From Drosophila persimilis (taxonomy: Eukaryota > Arthropoda > Insecta > Diptera > Drosophilidae), in assembly GCF_003286085.1 (NCBI RefSeq), contig NW_020825333.1, positions 1,178,001 through 1,242,000 on the forward strand: a DNA stretch of 64,000 nt, read 5' to 3'. The notes under the pieces are model-generated. The model did not search any database. It saw only the letters and a list, made by a program, of their open reading frames with translations, and was not told the origin of the DNA. Shown here in pieces: positions 1-9,579 of the stretch. The position numbers and the translations under genes were made by a program. Each line of letters begins with the position of its first letter. Position 1 is the stretch's first letter.

Positions 1-1432
1 AAAAATCCAGCAGCGCCTTCTGATGGTCATCGCTGAGGACCAGGCGCTTTAATTCCATCAGCTCATTCTTAGCGCCGACAAAATTGGTTGCGTTGTCTGA
101 CCAAATTTGCCGCGGCTTCCGCCTGGTACATATGAAGCGCTTTAGTCCATGTCGAAACGCAACTGTGGATAAGTCCTTTATAAGCTCCAGATGAACAGCC
201 TTGGTAGCGAAACACATGAAGACGCATACGTAGCACTTGATTGGAGCCTTGTTGCGTGCCTCCGGTTTGTAGAAAAACGGCCCACAGAAGTCCACGCCTG
301 TGATCTCAAAGGCATGAGAACCATCGAGCCGCTCCTTTGGAAGATCTGCCATAATATGCTCCAATACCCTGGGCTTCAGTCGAAAGCATCTTACGCACTT
401 GTTTACTGCCTTGTTTACCGTCTTCCTCCCCCCAATAGGCCAATATTGGGATCGAATTAGTCCAAGCAAAGCTCGAGGACCAGCGTGCAGATTCCGCTCA
501 TGAAAATGGGAGATTATTGCAAGAGTCAGTGGATGGCTGCTGGGCAAGATGATTGGATGACGGCCATCAAAATCCAACGAAGAGTTTTTCAGTCGACCAT
601 CTACCCTGAGAAGTCCAAACTGATCCATGAATGGCGATAACCATACGATTGAGCTCGATGAGGAGACTGCTCCCCTTGCCCGCAGTGACTTTATGTCCTC
701 CCATAGCTGAGTACTCTGGACTAGTCGTAGCAATACCTGGGTTCCATGTTCAATGTCTGAGACAGTGAGTCCGGGGCGCCGAATTCGGTTGCAAAACTTG
801 TGAATGTATCCGAAAACGCATTGCAAAGAAGCAAATGAATTCGCATACTTGGAATCAGCAATAATGTCCATGTAGGGCGATTTGACCAGAAGAGCCTTCC
901 GACGAAGTTCAAGGGCTGGCTTATCAGGTAGCACAGTGGGTGGCCAGTCATCTGAGGAGCCGCAAAGAAATGGAGGACCATGAGCCCAAAGAGGTGACTC
1001 ATTCAGCTCAGTCGGATGAGCCCCTCGAGACAGAATGTCGGCTGGGTTTAAAGCTGTGGGAACATAGCGCCATTCCATTTTTTCGGTCATTTCCTGAATC
1101 GTTGACACTCTATTTGCAACAAAAATATTAAATCTTGACGGCTCGTCCCGAATCCAAGAGAGCGCAACGGCAGAATCACACCAACAGTAACACCTTCCCT
1201 TGAATACATTCATTCCAGCTATCTCAGATATGAGCCTAGCCAGCAACTCCGCTCCACAAAGCTCCAACTTTGGTACCGTGAGTGTCTTCAAAGGAGCCAC
1301 ACGAGGTTTGGCACAAAGTAAGTGACTGCTGAAATGCTGACCCTTGGACACGACATAAATGCATGCACCATAAGCCTCGATGCTGGCATCGCAAAATCCG
1401 TGAATTTCCAGCGTAGAGTCTGTAAGGAGCAC
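1..1432 (-). CDS. BEL copy A RNase H and integrase, partial
   Basis: This is the 3' part of pol, open to the left edge of the window. It starts in the RNase H region (motif IHGFCDAS just after 1432) and runs through the zinc-binding N-terminus and DDE core of integrase. The corresponding frame in copy B (46375-48438) gives the same protein and is almost fully open. RNase H degrades the RNA of the RNA:DNA hybrid; integrase inserts the cDNA. The frame is separated from the upstream RT frame by an A/T-rich insertion at about 1447-1469. The C-terminal end lies outside the window. Confidence 0.8.
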   Translation of the reverse strand, partial: MLLTDSTLEIHGFCDASIEAYGACIYVVSKGQHFSSHLLCAKPRVAPLKTLTVPKLELCGAELLARLISEIAGMNVFKGRCYCWCDSAVALSWIRDEPSRFNIFVANRVSTIQEMTEKMEWRYVPTALNPADILSRGAHPTELNESPLWAHGPPFLCGSSDDWPPTVLPDKPALELRRKALLVKSPYMDIIADSKYANSFASLQCVFGYIHKFCNRIRRPGLTVSDIEHGTQVLLRLVQSTQLWEDIKSLRARGAVSSSSSIVWLSPFMDQFGLLRVDGRLKNSSLDFDGRHPIILPSSHPLTLAIISHFHERNLHAGPRALLGLIRSQYWPIGGRKTVNKAVNKCVRCFRLKPRVLEHIMADLPKERLDGSHAFEITGVDFCGPFFYKPEARNKAPIKCYVCVFMCFATKAVHLELIKDLSTVAFRHGLKRFICTRRKPRQIWSDNATNFVGAKNELMELKRLVLSDDHQKALLDF

Positions 1433-1445
1433 AAGCCGAGGAAAT

Positions 1446-3593
1446 TCAAAAAATAAATAAAATAAAACTGGTGCATATTTCCTGCCACTCGGTGTTCAGT
1501 GCGACTGGAAGGCTTTCATCCCAGGACAACTTCTCTTGGTACAAACGCTGGAGAAAGATTTTGGATTTAGTAATTACGGGACCAGCTAGTCCGAGAGGAT
1601 CGTAGAATCGCGCTATGGATGACAAAACAGAGCGCCTGCAGGAATTCAAAGAAGATTGAAGGGCCGAGAACGAAAATAATAGTAGATCAGAAACCGGATC
1701 CCACGCAAGTCCTAAAGTTTTAGTCACATGGCTGCCATCGTCGAACTTCAAAAATGTTTCCTTGTCCTCTTCCGGAACTCCATCCAGCACAGCAGGGACG
1801 TTCGAACACCATTTCCTCAATCTGAACTGACTAACTGGAAACGCCATCTGCTCGTCCATTGCCAACTGATGCATCGCTCGCACAGATAAATAATAGACAT
1901 GCTGCGTCCCATAAGTAACGGTGTCCAATTGAAACACACGCAAGTCCTCTTCCCTGGAGTTTCTCCACAGAATACACTGCAAGTTGCTATCCTCGGTCGA
2001 GACTCTTACACAACGATACATCTTACAGATATCTCCCGTAATCGCAACGGCGTATGACCGAAATCGAGCAAGAATATGAAACAGTTTGGGTTGGATTACG
2101 GGACCAGCCATTAAAACGTCGTTCAGGGAATATCCAGATGAGGTTGAAGCGGATCCATCAAAAACGACGCGAAGCTTGGTCGTAGAACTATCTTCCTTCA
2201 TGACGCAATGGTGAGGCAAAAAATATCGGCAGTGGCTGATTGACTGGGTAGGAACCTGAGACATATGGCCTAAATCAAGGTACTCCTTTATAAATGCTGC
2301 ATACTGAGATTTAACATCAGGGCGACGATCTAACTTTCTCTCAAGGGTCAGGAATCTACGAAGCGCTTGATTGTAAGATTCTCCAAGGAGATCCAAATTA
2401 TATTTTGCTGGCAGCCGAACACAATAATCGCCTTTATGTAGTCGACGGATATGCTGCACAAAGTGTGCTTCACAATCTAGATCTTCTTTGGTAGACTTTA
2501 TTATTGGTTCGATGCAATTTTCTACCTCCCAAAACCTCCGAAGAAGCACCTCAAGCCGATCCTCTGGACTATTATCCTCAGCAGCTACGCCCGAGCGCGA
2601 GAGACCATCAACGAGGAACCTTTTTAACGCGAACAACTTCCAGACACGACCCATCCCAAGCGCGTTTTGAATTGAAGGCAATCCTGGCAGTAGCTTGACC
2701 TGACCAGCACACAGGAGCTCGAAAAACAGACATGCGCCAATTAGCAGATCGACGCGCTGCGGCTTATAAAACTCCGGATCAGCTAGTGGTATGTTAGATG
2801 GAATGTTCCAGTTTTGAGTGTCAATTCCAAAGCTTGGCTGTCGATCGGTTATGCTAGAGGCTACAATGGCAGTGATGAGAGTTGAGTAATCCGATGAGCG
2901 AGAGTGCAGGCTAACGTTGACCGAAAATCCATCCGTGACGAAGCTAGAGTCGCCTATTCCCGAGACTGCAGTCGATGATTTCATTTTTCGAAGCTGAAGC
3001 TGATTCGCGAAACGAGAAGTTATTAGATGCAACTGGGAGCCGGAATCCAGCAACGCTCGGCAGGGAACTAAAACTCCGGAACGATTTTTGACTAAGACCG
3101 TGGCCGTGGCAAGTAAAACAACGCCATTCCTGAGATCTTGGGAAATAAGGGCAGACGAGGTAGCCTCTGAAGTAGAGGGCGCAGTGGTATGCTCAGACGG
3201 CGTAGACTCAGACAGTGCAGAATGAGATGGAGTATACGGCGCTGATTTCCCTTGGACTGCGGTATCTTCAGGGCTACCAAAATGAAGGAGGGTATGGTGT
3301 CTACCCCCGCAGGTACGACAGTTGCTCGAGGTGCACTGAAGTAATCGATGCCCTGTTCTGAGACAATTTATACACAACGAAAGCCGCTTGGCTTCTTTAT
3401 GGCGATTTGTGGGGGACAGCGCTTTAAACTTCTGGCAGTGCTGGACCTCGTGAGCACCATCGTTGCACAGCGCGCAGCGTGCTACGGTTTGGTTCGTTGT
3501 AACCAATGTGGACCTAGAATTATTATGCTTTCTACTTCTGCCCACCTGATTGCTCAATGCATAGCTTGCCATAGAAAAGTCCATCGTCTCCAA
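1446..3593 (-). pseudogene. BEL copy A gag end, protease and reverse transcriptase, RT core deleted
   Basis: This 715-codon frame holds three Cys/His zinc knuckles at about residues 40-105, an aspartic protease motif ALLDSGSQ near residue 180, and a Pao-type RT beginning TKLRVVFDGSAS near residue 468. After TVTYGT (about 557) the frame jumps from MAFP to QFRLRKW near residue 585. The roo-like element in this window has DFYMDD at this place, and copy B (48839-48885) retains the residues just after it, so roughly 40 codons with the YVDD-type catalytic pair are missing. The frame ends in an A/T-rich insertion just before RNase H. The protein could not act as a polymerase. Confidence 0.88.
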
Positions 3594-4367
3594 TGATCTG
3601 CATCGCCCACGACGGAATTAAGGTGGAGAATGCGGGGTCGTTGAATCGTTCCTCCCACTTCTCTTGGCTCGGTGGATCCAGTTTTCGGAGAAGTTCCTGC
3701 ACGACGATGCATCCTGCGATCTGCTCAGTAGTGCCCAAACCCTGGAGCGCGCGCATATGTGAATTGAACTTGTCTGAAAGCTCCCGAAGCATGACCACTG
3801 ACCCAGGTTCCACAGCCTGGAGCGCCAAGATCTCATTGATGTGTGCCTGTGAAAGACCAATCGCCGATTATTGAATCTGTTTTCCAACAAATCTAATGCC
3901 ACAGCATAATTGCCATCTGAGATTTCCAGCGACCGAACAGTCGCCAATGCCGAATCCCGCAGACAGGATCGCAAATGCTGGAGGTTTTCTATGTTTGTTA
4001 AGTCCGGATGGCTGTCGATGATGGTGGCAAGCATTGAATAAAAGTCCGTCCAGTTCGCATACCCGCCGCTAAACGTCGGCAATTGTATAGGAGGCAGGGA
4101 TGGTACTTGTCTACGGTGAGGTAGAAATTGCGAGCCGGCAAACTCAACCGTAGTGTTTCCTCCAGCCGAGGTGGAATGAAGCGGTATGCGGCCGCTTCTC
4201 TTAGCCATTTCCCTCATATTCGCCGCCTTCAGCGAGCTGGCAAGTGACTCAAAAATGTCACACAAACCACTGTGAATTTCGCTTCGATCCAATTCCTCAA
4301 GCTCGCCGTGAAACATCTCAAATTTGCCGATCAACTTCTCGACTTGCTCTTGCTTTACCACGAGCAT
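3532..4367 (-). pseudogene. BEL copy A gag, frameshifted
   Basis: Two overlapping minus-strand frames (4367-3618 and 3828-3532) form one gag. The first starts MLVVKQEQVEKL and contains the capsid-like LPTFSGGYANWTDFYSM motif shared by BEL/Pao gags. The shift falls near 3845, after ENRFNNRRLVF, and the second frame continues with the EKWEERF block. A second shift near 3590 leads into the zinc-knuckle frame. Gag would form the cytoplasmic particle around the RNA. The start at 4367 is the first Met after the leader; an overlapping frame (4597-4355) reaches further upstream, so the true start is uncertain. Confidence 0.8.
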
Positions 4368-4465
4368 GTAGTAGTCATAGTCATAGACGGCTCATTCTGC
4401 CAAGCGGTAGCTAACCTTTTTATTTTCTCGCATAATTCCGTTGACTTAAGCTTCAAAAAAGACAC

Positions 4466-4858
4466 CCTGTTTTGGTCACTGGTCAGTGGAATTTCTTTAG
4501 CAGCATTAATTTCCATGGTAGTGGCAGCGTTAGCAGAAAGACCAACGTCTCTAGCGGGAAGATGATCGCAAAGAGTAACACGAGCAATAGACGACAAGAA
4601 CCGAGCCCAGCAAGCGAACAGCTATGTACGAACTGTATATACAAAGGCGACCGGTGTAAGAAACGTTTCTTGCGGGAAGATGACCGAAAAGAGAAGCGCA
4701 AGCCAACAGCTATGTACGTGCACTACCGAATATGCAGGGGAGGCCGGTGTATATATGTGTGGATAACTTATGTGGTCGATGACACTGGTTGAGATGGCAA
4801 TTAGTTAAGATCTTTGAATGCTATATTAGTTTGTGATTGCACTGATGGATTATTTATT
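4466..4858 (-). repeat. BEL leader, tandem-duplication copy 1
   Basis: This 393-bp stretch equals 6251-6643 at a constant offset of 1785. On the minus strand it is the untranslated leader between the primer site and gag. Here it remains joined to gag on its left; on its right the primer site and most of the LTR are deleted. Confidence 0.9.
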
Positions 4859-4892
4859 TAAATTTAAAATATTTAAGCTGCTTGACCCGACA
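4859..4892 (-). repeat. BEL 5' LTR stub
   Basis: Only about the first 34 bases of the LTR (minus strand, starting TGTCGGGTCAAGCAGC) remain, joined directly to the leader. Compared with 6644-7140, about 464 bp including the tRNA primer site are lost. The break lies in A/T-rich sequence. Confidence 0.85.
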
Positions 4893-6245
4893 TAATGTTT
4901 ATTATTTATTCCGTCAAAACGAGAATTATTGTTCCTCGTTGGAGGTCTTAGAAAATCTAAATTTACATGATAATTAAAGTCTTAATATTAAGTCCCCGGC
5001 CATCGGCTGCGTAGTCGCCGGTGCATTAATCTGCTGGCATGGCACACGCACCGGTGTTATGTTGAGCAGCGGCAGTTTCCCACGTTCCACTGCCCCATAG
5101 TTGTTGTTGGGCTGTCTGGGCAAGTGTCTCTGTCAACGCTGCAACTCTCGTGTTACGCGACGAGGCATGTGCTGTATTTGGATCATATGAAAATGTTTAA
5201 GCTCATTGACCCGCTGTAGGGTCGAGAACCAAATGCAGAGGGAGGGGTATCCGGCTGGACCAGATAACTACTCCCCCCCTTGAACAGTCACCGTCCCCGG
5301 CGCACTTAGTCTTGACATCAATCCATTGATTTGCCAGGCGTCGCGTTTCTTCATCAAATATAGTATTTATATAGTAGAGGTCGGGCACCGTTGCCGGAAT
5401 ATATAAATATAAAATACTACGATCAAATAATAAAAATGTCCAACCAAGAGCGACTAATGAGCAATGAAATTGATGCACAAGGTACCCCTATATAGAGTCG
5501 GTTGCAAAATGAATGTTGAAAACAATATACCTCGAAGTTCAGGGTAGCGCGTCACTTGGCGTTCCGTTACGGTCAAGCCACCAACAACAACGCAAGCAAA
5601 CGGTGGAGAAGAGAAAGCGAAATGGAAAACGAAACGAATGCACCGCTGCTGCTGCTTTTATGTGTGTGCGTATGGATGAAAGTGCTATGTACCGTGGCTT
5701 GGGTTGACGACCCAACCTTTTGACAAGATGTAAAACAACGGTTAAAACGGTGGATAACCGTTTTATATACAATATGTATAATTTAAAATGCGTATGTATG
5801 TATATGTAAGATAAATATGTATGTTGTGCCGTATGTATGGATCGTGTCTTATTTTTGTTGGCAATATCATTAGTTAAATACGGAGACGCAGTGATTTATT
5901 TTATTTATTCATAAAACCGAAAAACTATGTAACGTTGAGCATGGAAAAAAAACAACAAAGTAATTGCAAGAATATAAATTTATGATTGTTGTCAGCCGCT
6001 TGGATTGCGCTGCGATGTGTACATGTGCTTGTATGCATGTGCATATGTCAGCAACCAAAGCTCAGCGGGTAGCTGGGAGAGGTAGGAATATATATACTGG
6101 ATCGGAGGTTGACCGCAGGAGCTTGCTCGGATCAAATTAAACCTTTGGAGAAGTAGGTGGCCACAACCGTTGGCAGAACGAAGTATGGTTTAATTTGGAA
6201 CTAGAGCGAGAAATTAATACATATATCAATTTGCTTCTAGCTCTT
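4893..6245. repeat. Unidentified ~1.35 kb block next to the BEL LTR, copy 1
   Basis: 4893-5818 matches 7141-8066 (offset 2248), and 5815-6245 matches 14670-15100. I do not recognise the block. On the minus strand a 91-codon frame (5478-5203) ends shortly after a purine run (CAAGGGGGGAGT at about 5271-5282), which could be the coding end and polypurine tract of another LTR element. The rest is A/T-rich with TATG microsatellite-like stretches. It contains the uninterrupted ATAT site (5815-5818) at which the 17.6-like element inserted in the other copy. Confidence 0.75.
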
Positions 6246-6250
6246 TTGGT

Positions 6251-6643
6251 CCTGTTTTGGTCACTGGTCAGTGGAATTTCTTTAGCAGCATTAATTTCCA
6301 TGGTAGTGGCAGCGTTAGCAGAAAGACCAACGTCTCTAGCGGGAAGATGATCGCAAAGAGTAACACGAGCAATAGACGACAAGAACCGAGCCCAGCAAGC
6401 GAACAGCTATGTACGAACTGTATATACAAAGGCGACCGGTGTAAGAAACGTTTCTTGCGGGAAGATGACCGAAAAGAGAAGCGCAAGCCAACAGCTATGT
6501 ACGTGCACTACCGAATATGCAGGGGAGGCCGGTGTATATATGTGTGGATAACTTATGTGGTCGATGACACTGGTTGAGATGGCAATTAGTTAAGATCTTT
6601 GAATGCTATATTAGTTTGTGATTGCACTGATGGATTATTTATT
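6251..6643 (-). repeat. BEL leader, tandem-duplication copy 2
   Basis: Second copy of 4466-4858. Its left end abuts the unidentified block through a 5-base filler (6246-6250), which marks the junction of the tandem duplication. On its right it remains attached to an intact primer site and LTR. Confidence 0.9.
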
Positions 6644-6647
6644 GCAC

Positions 6648-6666
6648 AATCACGTCGGGGTCACCA
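6648..6666 (-). promoter_or_regulatory. BEL primer binding site, tRNA-Trp type
   Basis: The minus strand reads TGGTGACCCCGACGTGATT, two bases after the LTR end. It is complementary to the 3' end of eukaryotic tRNA-Trp as I recall it, including CCA. It would prime minus-strand cDNA. Confidence 0.8.
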
Positions 6667-6668
6667 AA

Positions 6669-7140
6669 TTTTAAGCTATTAAGCGTTTTTAATAACTGTT
6701 GCAATTTGTAGTTAATGAAAGTCGAGAGGCTGTTTATAATTCACAATTTATTTGCATATGTAAACTACTTATCGCGTTTGTACATATGGGGATGATTGGT
6801 CGAACGATTGATGCGAGGATGTTAATCTAATAGCTGCGACGATTAGCTCAAGACTGCCCATGCAAGGGCTGACGGGCCAATCTTCCGGGCCCTATGCAGC
6901 AAGCTTAGACGCGAGCGAGAGCGTATGATAGCCCGAGAGCGTTAGAGCTGCTCGGGGACGCTGTTAAACCGATCCCGAGAGATTGCGACATAAGGAAACG
7001 AAAGAATTCCGCTGCATGCGCATATGCGGTAGCAAATGATCTTTGCAGTGGGGGCATTGGAAGCGACAACACCAAAATGCATTTCCTTTGGGCCGCACCA
7101 CTGGCAATAATTTAAAATATTTAAGCTGCTTGACCCGACA
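6669..7140 (-). repeat. BEL LTR (472 bp), attached to leader copy 2
   Basis: On the minus strand it starts TGTCGGGTCA at 7140 and ends at about 6669, two bases before the primer site. It matches the LTR at 20941-21413. The last bases read AAAA where the other copy has TGTT/AACA, so the terminal CA is mutated here. No BEL gag-pol follows directly; after the leader comes the duplication junction. Confidence 0.88.
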
Positions 7141-8066
7141 TAATGTTTATTATTTATTCCGTCAAAACGAGAATTATTGTTCCTCGTTGGAGGTCTTAGA
7201 AAATCTAAATTTACATGATAATTAAAGTCTTAATATTAAGTCCCCGGCCATCGGCTGCGTAGTCGCCGGTGCATTAATCTGCTGGCATGGCACACGCACC
7301 GGTGTTATGTTGAGCAGCGGCAGTTTCCCACGTTCCACTGCCCCATAGTTGTTGTTGGGCTGTCTGGGCAAGTGTCTCTGTCAACGCTGCAACTCTCGTG
7401 TTACGCGACGAGGCATGTGCTGTATTTGGATCATATGAAAATGTTTAAGCTCATTGACCCGCTGTAGGGTCGAGAACCAAATGCAGAGGGAGGGGTATCC
7501 GGCTGGACCAGATAACTACTCCCCCCCTTGAACAGTCACCGTCCCCGGCGCACTTAGTCTTGACATCAATCCATTGATTTGCCAGGCGTCGCGTTTCTTC
7601 ATCAAATATAGTATTTATATAGTAGAGGTCGGGCACCGTTGCCGGAATATATAAATATAAAATACTACGATCAAATAATAAAAATGTCCAACCAAGAGCG
7701 ACTAATGAGCAATGAAATTGATGCACAAGGTACCCCTATATAGAGTCGGTTGCAAAATGAATGTTGAAAACAATATACCTCGAAGTTCAGGGTAGCGCGT
7801 CACTTGGCGTTCCGTTACGGTCAAGCCACCAACAACAACGCAAGCAAACGGTGGAGAAGAGAAAGCGAAATGGAAAACGAAACGAATGCACCGCTGCTGC
7901 TGCTTTTATGTGTGTGCGTATGGATGAAAGTGCTATGTACCGTGGCTTGGGTTGACGACCCAACCTTTTGACAAGATGTAAAACAACGGTTAAAACGGTG
8001 GATAACCGTTTTATATACAATATGTATAATTTAAAATGCGTATGTATGTATATGTAAGATAAATAT
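7141..8066. repeat. Unidentified block, copy 2, left part
   Basis: Matches 4893-5818. It includes the same minus-strand 91-codon frame (7726-7451). It ends in ATAT (8063-8066), the left target duplication of the 17.6-like element. Confidence 0.85.
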
Positions 8067-8662
8067 AGTTAAATATCCGCAACTCGATTTTAAGTTTTTA
8101 AAAAAATACTTTTATTTTACAAACTTAAATATCTTTATGTCACAAGATTTAAATGAATTCCCCGACTTGACTTTCGGTCTGCTTGTCTCAAACGGAACTG
8201 ATCTCTCTGCTGCTGGCTAGTTTCCATGAGCCCTTCTCTTGGAACTCCCGACTCTGGCTTCGGGCGTTGCTTTCCTCGGCTGCATCTTCGTGTCGGTGGC
8301 GTACGTGCCTGGATCGATATTTGGGGATGCGTCGGCTTTGATGAAAGGCATCCACTGCTGGCGATCGGTGTTGCATTACATGACGGAGCTAGGAATGTGA
8401 TACTCCTTGGTTTTATGTCTAGCTTTGATTGGTCCTCATGAGTGGCGTGATTCTAAAGAATCGATTTCTCGAGAGTGGCGTGATTCTAATGTTGCTGAAA
8501 CAATGTGGTCCATTGTTTATATTATGGGGGGCCCTAGCTTGGAGTATGGGAAGAAACAGTTATTGATTCTTGAGTGGGGTCCTGTTACTTGTGTGGATGG
8601 GGTGGATGAATTGTACATAAACATAATGTGTATGGGATGTGGGGAATTATGGATATGTCACT
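8067..8662 (-). repeat. 17.6-like 3' LTR
   Basis: 596 bp, same length as the copy at 14074-14669. On the element strand it starts AGTGACATATCC and ends ATTTAACT. It lies next to the ATAT target duplication at 8063-8066. Confidence 0.95.
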
Positions 8663-8672
8663 CCCCCAACGT
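8663..8672 (-). other. 17.6-like polypurine tract
   Basis: The element strand reads CGTTGGGGG immediately before the 3' LTR. It would prime plus-strand cDNA. It is short but in the expected position. Confidence 0.7.
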
Positions 8673-8689
8673 TTGTTATTAGCCTGTCC

Positions 8690-9574
8690 CTAGGCGATTA
8701 CCCTCGGGTATAGTGACGGGGTGTCAAGTGCGGTGGCTGAGGTTGGTTCCTCTTCTGCTTCTATTATAGGGTTTATACATTTAACCGTGACTCTTTTAGA
8801 AGTTTTCGTAAATTTAACAGCTACATAACTTAGTAGTACTAATATAATTATGACAAATGAAATTAGTAGACTTATTTGTAATAGGTTACTATATGTGGTG
8901 TATTGCATAATTATTTCATTAGTTTGGACATACGACAGTGGTTTTATTTTAGTTATGTTGTTGTTGACATAAACATTCTGGGCAAAATCTAACATTGTGT
9001 TTGATATTGTAAATTCATTTAATTGGATAGAACAGTTGTAGATTTTTATAATGGTATTTCCTTCCGCTATGATTTCTTGGTTTACACAATTCTGATTTAG
9101 CGTTGTTTTTGGAAGATTCCACGTGATTAGTATATTGGGTTCAATAAAGTTTATTTGAAAGTTTTGAAATGTTTTGGAATATGGACATTTAGTGGGAGTT
9201 TGCATTAAAATTCCTTTTATACAATTGTCATTGGTTTTCAATCTAGTTTCTTTAACAAATACTTCTTCATTTTTTATGTAGTACTTGTCGTATGTCATAT
9301 CTGTTAACATGTTATTTAATTCGTCTGGATACGGAACGATTTTATAGATTGGTACTTTTGTAATGTCTTTGGGAATGTTGGAAATTATTAGAATTTCGTT
9401 GGTATCGGATTTTAGCCATGTGGAGGTTTTTATATTTAGTATTTTCTCAGAATTTATTTGTTCCAGGTAGTCTTGTTTTAATAATTTTGGATTAAATATA
9501 CCGAGCCTAGTTAATTGCATACCTAGTTCTATATCTTCGATATATTCTGTGAAATGTTGTAGATTGAATATCAA
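8690..9574 (-). pseudogene. 17.6-like env, N-terminally truncated
   Basis: The 294-codon open stretch is an insect errantivirus-type envelope glycoprotein remnant. Near its C-terminus (about residues 232-256) lies one transmembrane segment (ISLLISFVIIILVLLSY), followed by a short charged tail. No signal peptide is seen and the first codon given is TTG, preceded by a few open codons and then a TAA, so this is not a natural start. Family envs of 17.6/297 are, from memory, considerably longer (roughly 470 residues), and the missing part would include the signal and N-terminal surface region. An internal deletion at the pol/env boundary is the likely cause. Without its N-terminus it would not be secreted normally. 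Confidence 0.75.
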
Positions 9575-9579
9575 AATTT

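Larger units (their letters stand above)
1..4858 (-). mobile_element. BEL/Pao LTR retrotransposon, copy A (incomplete)
   Basis: Reading the minus strand from 4858 to 1 gives leader, gag, zinc knuckles, aspartic protease, reverse transcriptase, RNase H and integrase, the BEL/Pao order. The integrase runs off the left edge, so the 3' LTR is not seen. The 5' LTR is nearly gone: the leader at 4858 joins a ~34-bp LTR stub. Bases 1 to about 1832 match 47007 to about 48838 (copy B) with few differences. Several frame breaks and a deletion in RT make this copy non-autonomous. Family assignment rests on protein motifs and is firm at superfamily level only. Confidence 0.9.

Noticed and set aside
191..460. 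Plus-strand 89-codon frame (and its copy at 47197-47466)
   Set aside because: Lies antisense to the BEL integrase in both copies, with no recognisable domain; a shadow frame.
4355..4597. Minus-strand frame upstream of BEL gag as a separate gene
   Set aside because: It overlaps the gag start and is mostly leader sequence shared with 6137-6382; it could be a gag extension, but nothing in it is recognisable.
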